Shown here: positions 35,501 through 43,670 of the stretch, in pieces | How the letters are laid out: every line of letters starts with the position of its first letter | Position numbering within the stretch: position 1 is the first letter of the stretch | Origin: Vulcanimicrobiota bacterium | GTDB taxonomy: Bacteria > Vulcanimicrobiota > Vulcanimicrobiia > Vulcanimicrobiales > Vulcanimicrobiaceae | Reading direction: 5' to 3' | Length of the DNA: 64,000 nucleotides | Assembly (NCBI GenBank): GCA_003161435.1 | Contig: PMOS01000023.1 | Coordinates: forward strand, 20,146-84,145 | Program-made: the position numbers and the translations under genes | The notes under the pieces: model-generated | What the model saw: the letters and a program-made list of their open reading frames with translations, nothing else | Told to the model about the DNA's origin: nothing | Databases searched by the model: none

Positions 35501-35711
35501 TGTCGTCCACGTAGAGAAAGGCGTTTCGCCCGAGTCCGATGTCGACGAAGCTCGCGCCCATCCCGGGCAGGACGTTGACGACCTTGCCCTTGTAGATGGA
35601 CCCGATGACGCGCTCTTCGCGCTCGACGTAGATCTCTGCGAGACGGCCTTCCTCGAGGATCGCGACGCGGTTCTCCCACGGATCGCTCGAGATGAGGATG
35701 TCGGTCGACAA
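32568..35711 (-). CDS. rne: Ribonuclease E/G with long basic C-terminal tail
   Basis: About 1047 aa from a TTG at 35711 (start not certain; no ATG is suitably placed). S1 domain (RVIGSIYKGKVVNVLPGMGA), catalytic-site Asp residues in TVVDVNSGKF (about 300) and IIVCDFIDMSS (about 345), and the zinc-link CPTCEGLG (about 402). RNase E/G starts mRNA decay and processes rRNA. Roughly 470 residues follow the catalytic core: Arg-rich blocks (KKRRRGGRGRKR), acidic and Pro-rich spacers and a final Ala-Lys-Pro section like histone H1. Two CCTGAGC..GTCGAAGG repeats are inserted in frame in the tail. Confidence 0.92.
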   Translation of the reverse strand: MSTDILISSDPWENRVAILEEGRLAEIYVEREERVIGSIYKGKVVNVLPGMGASFVDIGLGRNAFLYVDDINKTPLNIGDVEVTQGRSGYTITEKVSRGDDVLVQIVKEPRGLKGARVSTNISLPGRYLILMPTGKFSGVSRKIESADERNRLKAVMKAIRPDGMATVVRTAAANVSNAELIADLGVLIRMWHGILEQYKRIDAPALLHKDMNLVYKTARDFITPEVNNVWLDDETETENVKDFMRLLGPQYVERIKYYESGKRLFGDFKIDDEIARLMKPTVKLPSGGSIVIESTEALTVVDVNSGKFTGGKNLDDTIVRTNVEAATEIARQVRLRDIGGIIVCDFIDMSSEGDRNRVISALQEGLRKDRTRSTIQSFSPLGLLEFTRKRVGKDLGQQLRGKCPTCEGLGSVMSAESVTIGAFREILDHRNGAVKHVHIAAAPSVAAQAEYWYEDERVQLAERVGAQIDVFVDPAVHPERPRIVWGDENLPPFAPIRVGDEFEVELLHTRLPNATAAAAIVAGRLIEVENAANAAGKTIKIRIIDVDGSDILAEPRTRIEAATAIGEGRGAKKRRRGGRGRKRELTPAEQAAELRELAEEAEKGLGGRTSIGISTVEEVDAKAAKPKTTAQKAADGRVTTLLPGESLSGARPVVSGPSLREAQDGLGSGQAETFSGARTVLPGEKLSGDRVGGVASPRPASVPIPLRPTASTAPAAAEPEGEEAGHRKRRRRRRGGRGSSEVAANAAAPAVAAPFVVDAELEDDEEEATAVGQTGAVLGENGERKRRRRRRRRRGRPSTSSGQAIGQLGEGQVAAAGADSAVASAGPAVPDRHIFRVSPGGGAQATGETAPPTPSRAIAPWNRKRGDVAVAPPPPVITPPKERAEPVKAARPTRTRRGAPEAPARRERLEPSAPVRALPAPSAARDDVRPAASTASGHAADTPPRRGRARPRGEAIAAATPVAAATKPVAAAAPEAAKKTRARKAPVATAAAKKSPAAKAPAAKKTPAAKPSVKLSATKPAATQKKASGTRKAPAAKKATATRKKS
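33299..33321. repeat. GTCGAAGG-type dispersed repeat, copy in rne
   Basis: CCTGTCCCGAACTCGTCGAAGG plus A is a copy of the widely dispersed CCTGTCCTGAGCTTGTCGAAGGA-like repeat. In the rne frame (minus strand) it encodes PSTSSGQA right after an Arg-rich run, so it is an in-frame insertion in a disordered tail. Confidence 0.7.
33716..33736. repeat. GTCGAAGG-type dispersed repeat, second copy in rne
   Basis: CGTCCTGAGCTTCTCGAAGG plus GA, preceded at 33699-33710 by a half copy CCTGTCCCGAGC. On the minus strand it contributes SLREAQDGLGSGQ to the RNase E/G tail, in a different frame from the other rne copy. Confidence 0.65.
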
Positions 35712-35957
35712 GGTGGTAACTGGCCTCTCTACGGGCCGAGGCGGCCGTCGTCCGCGCGCACATCGCGACGACGCGGATGCGTCATCGAGCGGGCGCCGCA
35801 GGTGGACGCTCTCGTCCCTCTTGTAAATCGTGAAAAACTGTTCAACGCATCCGGACGATCCAACGCCAGTCCCTTCGGCCCGGCGCAATCACCCTTCGAA
35901 TGCTGTCCCCGCTGCAGTTCAGGGAGTCCCTAGGATGGTCCTTTGCGCGGCTGAGTC

Positions 35958-37193
35958 ATGACTGGTAGACAAGCAGCCTTTCGGTGGCTCTGGGCAGGGC
36001 AGACGACGAGCGCGGTCGGCAGCGCGATCAGCGTCCTGGCGATCCCGACCATCGCGATCGTCGCGCTGCACGCTTCGCCCATCGCGGTCGGAACACTGGA
36101 GGCCGTCGAGTTCGCGGCCTTTCCGCTGCTCGGTCTGGTCGCCGGCGTCTGGATCGATCGCTGGCCGCGCCGCACCACGATGCTCGTCGCCGATCTCGTG
36201 CGCGGGGTAGCGCTCGCGTCGATCCCGCTGGCTGCGCTGGTGCACGCGCTGGGCTTCCCGCAGCTCGTCGCGGTCGCGGCATGCGTCGGCATCGCTTCGG
36301 TGTTCTTCCAGGTCGCCTACCAGTCGCTGGTCCCGGCCCTGGTCGACGAGGCGGAGCTCGAGCGCGCGAACGCTCGGCTCGAGCTCACCAGCAGTGGCGC
36401 GCAGGTCACCGGCAGTGCGCTGGCCGGTGCACTGATCGCGGCCATCGGCGCGCCGCTCACCGTCGTCCTCGACGCCGCCTCGTTCGGCATCTCGGCACTG
36501 ACCCTCGCCGTCGTTCGCGTGCGCGAGACGCACCTCGAGGCGGGTTCGCCGCACGCCTCGTTCGCGACGTCGCTGCGTCAAGGGATCGCGGCCGTGATGC
36601 GCGCGCCGGTTATCCTGCGCATCGCCGGCGCGACGGCGATGTCGAACTTCGGCATCGCGATGGGAACGGCGGTCTACCTGATCTTCCTGTACCGCGTGCT
36701 GCATCTGTCGCCGGCAATTACCGGAGCGCTGTTCGCGGTATCGAACGCCGGCGTCGTCGGCGCTCTCTTCGCGCCCCGCATCGCGCGCCGGTTCGGCGCA
36801 GGCCGCGCGATGTTGTGGTCGCTCACGCTCGGTGTCGTCTCGCAGTTCTTGGTTCCGCTCGCGGTCCTAGTCCCGCCGCTGCCGCTGCTGTTCGCCGCGC
36901 AGGTCGCAATGACGGCCTGCGTGCCCATCTACAACATCACGCAGGTCAGCCTGCGCCAGCGGCTGATCCCCGCCGAGCTGATGGGCCGTGCGAACGCGAC
37001 CATTCGAACCGTCGTCTGGGGAACGATGCCGTTGGGTCTGATCGCCGGCGGCGCGCTCGGCAGTACGATCGGCATCGTGCCGACACTGATCGTCGCGGCC
37101 GCCGTTGCGTGTACGGCGATCCCGTGGCTGTTGAGCGCGCCGGTGCGCGCGCTGCGGGCGGACGACGATTCGCCGGTGAGCTCGCTCCGCTGA
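35958..37193 (+). CDS. MFS exporter (EntS/multidrug-type)
   Basis: 411 aa. Twelve predicted helices. RWLWAGQTTSAVGSAISVLA at the N-terminus, GVWIDRWPRRTTMLVADLVR (loop 2-3 motif), and SLRQRLIPAELMGRANATIR in the second half are characteristic of the DHA3/EntS exporter group (macrolide and siderophore efflux). The exported compound is unknown. Divergent to rne across about 246 bp that contain the rne leader and no recognisable gene. Confidence 0.82.
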   Translation: MTGRQAAFRWLWAGQTTSAVGSAISVLAIPTIAIVALHASPIAVGTLEAVEFAAFPLLGLVAGVWIDRWPRRTTMLVADLVRGVALASIPLAALVHALGFPQLVAVAACVGIASVFFQVAYQSLVPALVDEAELERANARLELTSSGAQVTGSALAGALIAAIGAPLTVVLDAASFGISALTLAVVRVRETHLEAGSPHASFATSLRQGIAAVMRAPVILRIAGATAMSNFGIAMGTAVYLIFLYRVLHLSPAITGALFAVSNAGVVGALFAPRIARRFGAGRAMLWSLTLGVVSQFLVPLAVLVPPLPLLFAAQVAMTACVPIYNITQVSLRQRLIPAELMGRANATIRTVVWGTMPLGLIAGGALGSTIGIVPTLIVAAAVACTAIPWLLSAPVRALRADDDSPVSSLR

Positions 37194-37200
37194 TCGCCGC

Positions 37201-38319
37201 CTACGCGCGCCGAGCGGCGTCGCCGAAGACGAGCTTGTCCTTCTGCAGCACGATGTTGAGCAGGATACCGACCGCGATGTAGTCGGTCATCAGCGCGCTG
37301 CCGCCGTACGACATGAACGGGAGCGGGATCCCGGTGATCGGCATGATGCCGATCGTCATCCCGATGTTGACGACGATGTGGAACGCGATCATCGTGACCA
37401 GCCCGACGGCGAGCAGCACGCCGAAGCGGTCTTTGGCAGCCAGCACGGCACGCATGGCGAAGCCGATGGTGATCGCGTAGAGGGCGAGCAACACGATCGC
37501 GCCGATGAAGCCCGCCTCCTCACCGACGGCGGTGAAGATGAAATCGCGCGAGTTCTCCGGCACGAACGCGAGCTGGGTCTGGGTTCCGCGGAACAGCCCC
37601 TTGCCGAACCACTCTCCGCTGCCGACCGCGATCTTCGACTGGTTGAGGTTGTAGCCGACGCCCTGCGGATCGAGCTTGGGATCGAGGAACACCAGCAGCC
37701 GCGCGCGCTGAAACGGCTTGAGCAGGTGCTCGCTGGTGAGCACGTACGCCGCCGCCGTCGCGATCGCCGCGATGTACAGGCCGAAGTCGATCAGGTTCGG
37801 CAAGCCGAAGTACAGCTGCGCGGTGAGGATCGCACCGATAACCATCGTCGTCCCGAGGTCGGGCTGCTTGAGGATGAGCACCGCGGGGACCGCGACCGCG
37901 AGCAACGGGAGCCACAGCTCCTGGATCCGGCGGAATGTCCCGCGCGAGAGCAGCGCGGCGATGGCGATCGCCAGCACGACCTTCGCCGGCTCCGACGGTT
38001 GGAACTGAAACGGCCCGATCTGGATCCAACGCGCCGCACCGAGCACCGAATGTCCCTTGAACGTGATGTACACCAACAGCGCGAGCGTAACGAGGTACAG
38101 CGGCAACGCCCAGCGGCGCCACACGCGGTAGTCGAGGAAGGCCGTGCCGATCATCATCGCGATCCCGACGCCGCCGTACACGAGTTGCTTGCGCCACTCG
38201 TCGGCGGCATAGGGTGCGTGCAACGTCGCGGAACGGATGAACACGATCCCGAGCATCGTCACCAGCACCGGCGCGATCGCCAGCGGCCAGTTGAACCGGG
38301 TGTACCAAGGGCGTTCCAC
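37201..38319 (-). CDS. rodA: Rod-shape peptidoglycan polymerase RodA
   Basis: 372 aa, ten membrane segments. SEDS-family marks: AARWIQIGPFQFQPSEPAKV, PDLGTTMVIGAI, NQSKIAVGSGEWFGKGLFRG, FIFTAVGEEAGFIGA and the C-terminal GIMPITGIPLPFMSYGGSAL. The pattern, with WIQIGPFQFQPSE, favours RodA over FtsW. It polymerises lateral-wall peptidoglycan with a class B PBP. It is last in a min-operon series, separated from minE by 115 bp holding a hairpin repeat. Confidence 0.93.
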   Translation of the reverse strand: MERPWYTRFNWPLAIAPVLVTMLGIVFIRSATLHAPYAADEWRKQLVYGGVGIAMMIGTAFLDYRVWRRWALPLYLVTLALLVYITFKGHSVLGAARWIQIGPFQFQPSEPAKVVLAIAIAALLSRGTFRRIQELWLPLLAVAVPAVLILKQPDLGTTMVIGAILTAQLYFGLPNLIDFGLYIAAIATAAAYVLTSEHLLKPFQRARLLVFLDPKLDPQGVGYNLNQSKIAVGSGEWFGKGLFRGTQTQLAFVPENSRDFIFTAVGEEAGFIGAIVLLALYAITIGFAMRAVLAAKDRFGVLLAVGLVTMIAFHIVVNIGMTIGIMPITGIPLPFMSYGGSALMTDYIAVGILLNIVLQKDKLVFGDAARRA

Positions 38320-38381
38320 TGCCCGCCTCTTCGGCGCGCACGGAACCGCCCTCTGCTATTCGTCGGACTGGTTCGATTCAC

Positions 38382-38437
38382 GGCGGATCGGCCGTAGGCC
38401 GAACGCGAGTGTTGGCGCACTTTGCGCCAACACACTA
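38382..38437 (-). repeat. Stop-codon double-hairpin repeat, copy after minE
   Basis: Read with the gene (minus strand), the element begins at the TAG stop of minE (38435-38437), then an 11-bp stem GTGTTGGCGCA / TGCGCCAACAC with a 3-nt loop, then TCGCGTTCGGCCTACGGCCG and ATCCGCC, a second hairpin. Copies with the same second module follow dnaX and the beta-barrel gene. Confidence 0.8.
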
Positions 38438-38935
38438 CGACGTCGCCGGCGCCGCCGTGTTGGTGGACATGCCTTTGCGGCGCTTGCGCCTGGTCGGCCG
38501 ATGGCCGTTCGCCGGGCCGCTCGCCTTGGGCTTCGCAGGCTTGGGCGCAGGCGGCGGCTCGACCGCGGGCGGACGTTCGGCGACCGCGACCGATGCGCCG
38601 GTTTTGGTCGGGTCGAGCAGCGGCAGATCGGGCCCGCGCGACGGTGGCGGCGGGGGCGCGGGCGGCGGCGGCGGTACGGGGCGCGGGTGCATCCCGAGGA
38701 TCGGGATGTTGGCCAGCATCGCGACCTCTTTCTCGCGCTGCTCGAAGGTGACGTCGCAGTTCGGAACGTCGACGTCGACGTAGCGCGAGATCACCTCGAT
38801 CAAGTCGTGCTTGAGCGCTTCGACGACGTCGGGTGCAAGCGAGAGATGATCCGACAGCAGCACCAAGCGCAAGCGTTCCTTCGCAGTTGCGCTGGACGGT
38901 GGCTTGCCGAAGAAACGCTGGATGAACTGCAACAC
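38435..38935 (-). CDS. minE: Cell division topological factor MinE with Pro-rich/basic extension
   Basis: 166 aa, GTG start overlapping the minD stop (TAGTG). The first 85 residues are a normal MinE: LQFIQRFFGKPPSSATAKER, then RLRLVLLSDHLSLAPDVVEA, SRYVDVDVPNCDVTFEQREK and VAMLANIPIL. The remaining half is unusual: poly-Pro blocks (RPVPPPPPAPPPPPSRG) and a basic end (RPTRRKRRKG). MinE stimulates MinD ATPase to drive pole-to-pole dynamics; the extension may anchor it or bind another partner. A hairpin repeat begins at its stop. Confidence 0.9.
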   Translation of the reverse strand: MLQFIQRFFGKPPSSATAKERLRLVLLSDHLSLAPDVVEALKHDLIEVISRYVDVDVPNCDVTFEQREKEVAMLANIPILGMHPRPVPPPPPAPPPPPSRGPDLPLLDPTKTGASVAVAERPPAVEPPPAPKPAKPKASGPANGHRPTRRKRRKGMSTNTAAPATS

Positions 38936-39789
38936 TACTTGGCGCTCCCAAAGAGCTTCTCGAAGAACGTCCGCTCGCGCGGGATCTCGGGTGGCCCGGT
39001 GAGCGTGCCGCTGATCCGCTGCGCGATCTGCCGGTACGCCGCGCCGACCGGCGACGCGTCGTCGAGCGCGACCGGCTCGCCGCGGTTGGTCGAGACGATG
39101 ACGTCGGGCGCTTCCGCGATCACGCCGAGCAGCGGCAGACGCAGGATCCCGTTGACGTCGTCGACCGAGAGCATCTTGCCCTTGCGAACGAGCGCCGGAC
39201 GCAGCCGGTTGATGATCAGCTTGATCGTGCGATTGTCGCCGAGCAGCCCGACGACGCGGTCGGCGTCGCGCACTGCGGACACCTCGGGCGTGCAGACGAC
39301 GATCGCCTCGTCCGCCCCGACGATCGCGTTGACGAATCCCTTCTCGATCCCGGCCGGGCAGTCGATCAGCACGTAGTCGAAGCGATCGCGCAGCGACGAG
39401 ATGAGATCGCGGAACGCGATCGTGTCGACGTCGTCCTTCTCGCGCGTCTGCGCGGCGGCCAACAGGCGCAGCGTCGGCACGCGCTTGTCGGTGACCAGCG
39501 CGTCGTCGAGCGTGACCTTGCCCTCCAGCACGTCGAGGACGTGATGGCGCACGCGCGCCTCAAGCCCCAACACGATGTCGAGGTTGCGCAACCCGACGTC
39601 GGCGTCGACCAGCACCACGCTCGCGCCGGACGCGCCCAGCGCCGCACCGACGTTCGCCGTCGTGGTCGTCTTCCCGACGCCGCCCTTCCCGCTGGTGACC
39701 ACGATCGCACGACCGCGTTTGCGCGGCACGGCGCTCGCCGCGGGTGCCTCTTCCTGGATCATCTCGTGCATCTCGTGCATCCCGTTCAC
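38935..39789 (-). CDS. minD: MinD-like ATPase, second copy
   Basis: 284 aa from the GTG at 39789 (overlapping the first minD stop), or 281 from the ATG at 39780. Deviant Walker A TSGKGGVGKTTTTANVG with the signature Lys, VDADVGLRNLD, VLIDCPAGIEKGF, and the C-terminal amphipathic segment RTFFEKLFGSAK for membrane binding. An N-terminal extension contains a doubled MHEMHEM. It is a clear paralogue of the upstream minD, differing mostly in the middle (about residues 75-120). Heterodimerisation is plausible. Confidence 0.9.
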   Translation of the reverse strand: MNGMHEMHEMIQEEAPAASAVPRKRGRAIVVTSGKGGVGKTTTTANVGAALGASGASVVLVDADVGLRNLDIVLGLEARVRHHVLDVLEGKVTLDDALVTDKRVPTLRLLAAAQTREKDDVDTIAFRDLISSLRDRFDYVLIDCPAGIEKGFVNAIVGADEAIVVCTPEVSAVRDADRVVGLLGDNRTIKLIINRLRPALVRKGKMLSVDDVNGILRLPLLGVIAEAPDVIVSTNRGEPVALDDASPVGAAYRQIAQRISGTLTGPPEIPRERTFFEKLFGSAK

Positions 39790-40571
39790 CCTGCTTTCCG
39801 GAAGAGCCGCCCGAAGAAACCAGGCGTGCCGAACTGCGTGAACGCGATCACATCGCCTTCGAGGCGGCGCGCGATCTTGTCGTAGATCACCGCTAGGCGC
39901 GACTCGCTCTGCAGCGCGACGGGCTCGCCGCGATTGGTCGTGTCGATCACCTCTTCGTCGTCGGGTACGATCCCGAGCAACTCGGCCGACAGGATGTCGG
40001 TCACGTCGTCGACCGAGAGCATGTCGCCGCTGCGCACCATCTCGGGTCGCAACCGGTTGACGATCAGCCGCACCGGCAGACCGCGATCGCGCAGCTTGCC
40101 GATGACGCGGTCCGCGTCGCGGATCGAGCTGACCTCGGGGGTCGTGACGATGATCGCTTCGTTCGCGCCGGCGATCGCGTTGCGGAAGCCGTGCTCGATC
40201 CCGGCCGGGCAGTCGATCAGCACGTAGTCGCACAACTCGCCCAGCTGCGCCACGACGTCGGACATCTGCAGCTCGCTGACCGCGGTCTTGTCGCGCGTTT
40301 GCGCAGCGGGCAAGATCGAAAGATTCTCCAGCCGCTTGTCCTTGATCAGCGCTTGGCGCAGTTGGCACCGGCCCTCGACCACCTCGACCAGATCGAAGAC
40401 GATCCGCTTCTCGACGCCCAGCACCAGATCGAGATTGCGCAGCCCGATGTCGGCGTCGACCAGCACGACGCGTTTGCCACGCAGCGCGAGCGCGGCGCCG
40501 AGGTTCGCGGTCGTGGTCGTCTTGCCGACCCCGCCTTTCCCCGAGGTGAGAACGATACGGCGTGCGCTCAC
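39786..40571 (-). CDS. minD: Septum site-determining ATPase MinD, first copy
   Basis: 261 aa, GTG start overlapping the minC stop (GTGA). MinD motifs: LTSGKGGVGKTTTTANLGAA, VLVDADIGLRNLDLVLGVE, YVLIDCPAGIEHGFRNAIAG, TTNRGEPVAL, and a C-terminal membrane-targeting helix (GFFGRLFRKAG). It recruits MinC to the membrane and is released by MinE. Standard length and uninterrupted, so it is likely the canonical MinD of the pair. Confidence 0.95.
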   Translation of the reverse strand: MSARRIVLTSGKGGVGKTTTTANLGAALALRGKRVVLVDADIGLRNLDLVLGVEKRIVFDLVEVVEGRCQLRQALIKDKRLENLSILPAAQTRDKTAVSELQMSDVVAQLGELCDYVLIDCPAGIEHGFRNAIAGANEAIIVTTPEVSSIRDADRVIGKLRDRGLPVRLIVNRLRPEMVRSGDMLSVDDVTDILSAELLGIVPDDEEVIDTTNRGEPVALQSESRLAVIYDKIARRLEGDVIAFTQFGTPGFFGRLFRKAG

Positions 40572-41419
40572 GATGTGTGCTCCCGGCGGAGATCCGCCTC
40601 GGCGAAGGGGACGACGACGATCCGCTCGTCGACGATCGCTGCGTGCTCCGGTCCGCGCGGCTTGATCCCGGCGTCGCTCGTCGCGATCAGCGTGGCGATG
40701 CGCAGCTGGGTCGGCGCGAGCTCGAGCGCGATGACGCGCGCACCGCGGTCGCCTTGCGCACCGGCGTGCGCCACGCCGCGCAACGCGCCGAACACGACGA
40801 TGTCGCCCGAGGCGACCAGCTCGGCGCCGGGGTTCACGTCGCCGATCACGACCAGGTTCCCCAAGTTGTGCAGCGCCTGCCCGCCCCGCAGCGTCCCCCG
40901 GTGATAGAGCGTCGCGATACCGACCGGCACGGCGCGGGCGGCGGCGGTCTGCGGGAGCGCGACGCCGGCCGAAGCGAGGGTCGAGGTCGCCGCCGCGCCG
41001 GGGACCTGACGCCGGCGCACCATGTCCTGGCGGGCGCCGGCGAAGTCGGCGATCAGCGAACGGGCCTCCTCGGAGATGCTGACGTTACGCTCACGGTGCG
41101 GACGCGGGAGCGCCGCAACCTCGGAGGCGGCCTCGGGTGCCGAGCCGAGATACGCCAGGTCGAGCTCGGCGACGACGGCCGCGATCGAGTCGACCCCGCT
41201 GACGCCGTCGAGCGTGATGCCGTACTCGGCCAGGGCGTCGCGGAACGCCGCGATCTCGATCGCCGGCGGTTCGAGGATGCCGAGGTTGGCAACGGCTCGA
41301 CTCCCTCGGTAGAAGTCTGGGCGTGCCGCGAACTGCGAGCGCAATTCGTCGACCGCCGCCGTCAAAGCGCGGTCGACCGCGATCTCGAGATTGCGGCCGC
41401 GCCCGCGCACGGTGCTCAT
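40568..41419 (-). CDS. minC: Septum formation inhibitor MinC
   Basis: 283 aa from the ATG at 41419 (MSTVRGRGRNLEIAVDRALT). The C-terminal beta-helix domain is clear: LYHRGTLRGGQALHNLGNLV, VIGDVNPGAELVASGDIVVF and GALRGVAHAGAQGDRGARVI, with ELAPTQLRIA. The N-terminal FtsZ-binding part is more divergent. First gene of minC-minD-minD-minE, all with overlapping stops and starts. Divergent to the M48 protease across about 204 bp. Confidence 0.93.
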   Translation of the reverse strand: MSTVRGRGRNLEIAVDRALTAAVDELRSQFAARPDFYRGSRAVANLGILEPPAIEIAAFRDALAEYGITLDGVSGVDSIAAVVAELDLAYLGSAPEAASEVAALPRPHRERNVSISEEARSLIADFAGARQDMVRRRQVPGAAATSTLASAGVALPQTAAARAVPVGIATLYHRGTLRGGQALHNLGNLVVIGDVNPGAELVASGDIVVFGALRGVAHAGAQGDRGARVIALELAPTQLRIATLIATSDAGIKPRGPEHAAIVDERIVVVPFAEADLRREHTS

Positions 41420-41623
41420 CGGCGTCCCTCGCGGTTCATGATCGGCCGCCGTTCCCAGCGGGCCGGAAGCCGCCCTGCGCGTTCCACATGCCATGCACGA
41501 GAAAGTGCGGTTGTCCACATACATCCCACAGGTTTGGCCGCTAGGAGTGGAGAGTTCCGGCGCGCGCCGTCGAATCGTGAGGATTCCGGCGTAGACCGGA
41601 CGAGCCGCCCCGAGGACACTTCT

Positions 41624-43639
41624 TTGCTGTTCCGCCGTTTTGTCGTCATCGCCTTGAGTGTGTCGATGGCGAGTGCCACCATCCCGGCACCCGCATCGGC
41701 GCTGTCGACTCCGACCGAGATCCAGATCGGCAAGGAGTACGACAAGCAGATCACCGACCAATCGGTGATCGTGACCGACCCGCTGCTCAATCAGTGGGTG
41801 AACGAGATCTCGAACAAGCTGTGGGCGCAGACGGCCCGCAAGGACATCCCGTACTCGATCAAGATCATCGACGAGTCGGACATCAACGCGTTCTCGACGC
41901 TCGGCGGCTACATCTACATCAACGAGGGGACGCTGGACTTCGTCCAGAGCGACGACGAGTTGGCCGGCGTGATCGGTCACGAAACCGGCCACATCGAGCG
42001 CCGCCATGCGGTGACCTCCAACAACAAGGCGTCGATCCTCAACGTGCTGTTCGGCGTCGCGGCGATGTTCATTCCGCTCGTGTACCGGTTCGGACAGCTG
42101 GCACAGGCCGGGTTGCAGGCGCGTATTTCGCGCGACGACGAGAACGAAGCCGACAAGTACGGTCTGATGCTCATGGCGCGGTCGGGCTACGATCCCGACG
42201 CGATGCACACGTTCATGGCGCATCTCGGCGCGGTCGAGCAAGAGAGCCATGATGCGCTCTCCAAGTATCTCGCCGATCATCCCGGCACGCCGAAGCGGCT
42301 CGCGAATCTCAACGGCGACCCGGAGCTCAACCCGGCGCTGCGTACCGACGACCAGCGCGTCGCGCAAGGGATTCACGACTTCGATACGGCGCGCTACAAC
42401 ATCGCGTCGATGAAGTTCACCGACATCCTCAAGCGGCGGCCCGACGACGCGACGGCGCGCTTCCAGCTCGGCCAAGCGCAGCTCGCGCTCGGACAAGTCT
42501 CCAAGGGCGAACAAAATCTCGCCGCGGCCGCCGAGCAAGTCTCGCCGCAGGCCAAGGCGCTGGCCGACGTGCGCATCAAGGCCCTGCGCGACGCGGAACG
42601 CCGGCTGGACCTGCTCCATCCCGACCTCAGCCCGCTGCGCGATCAGCTCGCCACGGCTCAGACCCAACAGACGCAGGCCGCGACCGCGATCGCGTTGCGC
42701 CGCCAGCAGGGTCTGGATCAGCTCAAGTCGCTGCGCGCGCGCATCCAGGAGATCGTCTACGGCATCCCCGACTTCTCGCGCGTGCAGCCGCGCAAGGACT
42801 CGCGGCTCGACACGCTGCTGCACAACGTGAACTTGATGGGCAAGTCGCTCGACGTCGCGACGGGGAAAGCATCCGAGACGATCTCCGGAGTCGGCTCGCT
42901 CGAGCGCAACAAAGAAGGCGGCCTGCTCAAAGAAAACTCCGACATCCTGGTCGAGCTCGCCGCGCCGCTCAAGCTCGACAACCCGCCGCCGCAATCGCTG
43001 TCGACGTTCCCGTCCTATCCGAAGATGCTCGTCTCGGTCGGCGCCGCTGACGCCGACATGGTGCGGGGCGTCGACGCCGCGCGCGCGTCGCTCGCGATGC
43101 TCGACGTCGGTCTGGGCGATCTGAACATCTTCGTCAACGAGTTGCGGCACGTCGGCCTCGACGGGAGCGGCGACATCGCGATGGCCGACTACCATCGCAT
43201 CGAGCCGTTGGTGACCAAGGCGGTCGACTCGCTCAACAAGGCCGCAGTGGGCGCGACGCAAGCGTCGCAGCTGTACAACATGGCGCGCGCGCGCCAGCTC
43301 GAGACGCGCATCGACATGCTGGGCCTGCAAGAGTCCCCCGACCGCTACGCCACCTTCCAGCACGCGCTCGACGTGCGGTTCCACACCAAGGGTCCGGATT
43401 ACGATCAGCTCGCGCGCGAGGATCTCACCCCGGGCGACGTCGCCGCGGCGGTGATCGTCGGGGCCGATACGAACGCGGCGCCGCAGGCCGTGCTCGCCGA
43501 GGCGAAGGCCGACGGGAAGACGATCGTCGATCTGGCCAACTCGCGCGGGATGTACGCGCAGGCGCTCGAGATCTTCCTCGGGCTCGTGTACCTCGACTAT
43601 ACGGACGACCCCGACAAAGAGGCGCGCGGCCGGACGTAA
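41624..43639 (+). CDS. Exported M48-family metalloprotease, BepA-like with TPR-like helices
   Basis: 671 aa from a TTG at 41624, with GAGGA eight bases upstream. Signal peptide (FRRFVVIALSVSMASATIPA), then an M48 catalytic domain with zinc motif GVIGHETGHIERRH (about residue 119) and the third ligand in DENEADKYGLMLM. A helical TPR-like region follows (ARFQLGQAQLALGQVSKGEQ), then a long helical C-terminus not recognised. BepA-type members survey outer-membrane protein assembly in the periplasm. It is larger than the usual ~490 aa. Confidence 0.85.
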   Translation: MLFRRFVVIALSVSMASATIPAPASALSTPTEIQIGKEYDKQITDQSVIVTDPLLNQWVNEISNKLWAQTARKDIPYSIKIIDESDINAFSTLGGYIYINEGTLDFVQSDDELAGVIGHETGHIERRHAVTSNNKASILNVLFGVAAMFIPLVYRFGQLAQAGLQARISRDDENEADKYGLMLMARSGYDPDAMHTFMAHLGAVEQESHDALSKYLADHPGTPKRLANLNGDPELNPALRTDDQRVAQGIHDFDTARYNIASMKFTDILKRRPDDATARFQLGQAQLALGQVSKGEQNLAAAAEQVSPQAKALADVRIKALRDAERRLDLLHPDLSPLRDQLATAQTQQTQAATAIALRRQQGLDQLKSLRARIQEIVYGIPDFSRVQPRKDSRLDTLLHNVNLMGKSLDVATGKASETISGVGSLERNKEGGLLKENSDILVELAAPLKLDNPPPQSLSTFPSYPKMLVSVGAADADMVRGVDAARASLAMLDVGLGDLNIFVNELRHVGLDGSGDIAMADYHRIEPLVTKAVDSLNKAAVGATQASQLYNMARARQLETRIDMLGLQESPDRYATFQHALDVRFHTKGPDYDQLAREDLTPGDVAAAVIVGADTNAAPQAVLAEAKADGKTIVDLANSRGMYAQALEIFLGLVYLDYTDDPDKEARGRT

Positions 43640-43670
43640 CCGCGTTCGCCCAGCGGGGTAGACCGTAGAT

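Noticed and set aside
33816..35933. 705-aa open frame antisense to rne
   Set aside because: Its sequence is the shadow of RNase E/G codons (Asp/Arg/Val bias) with no domain; rne is unequivocal.
41511..41519. TTGTCCACA, a DnaA-box-like 9-mer between minC and the M48 gene
   Set aside because: A single box without neighbours, AT-rich region or replication genes; not enough for an origin.
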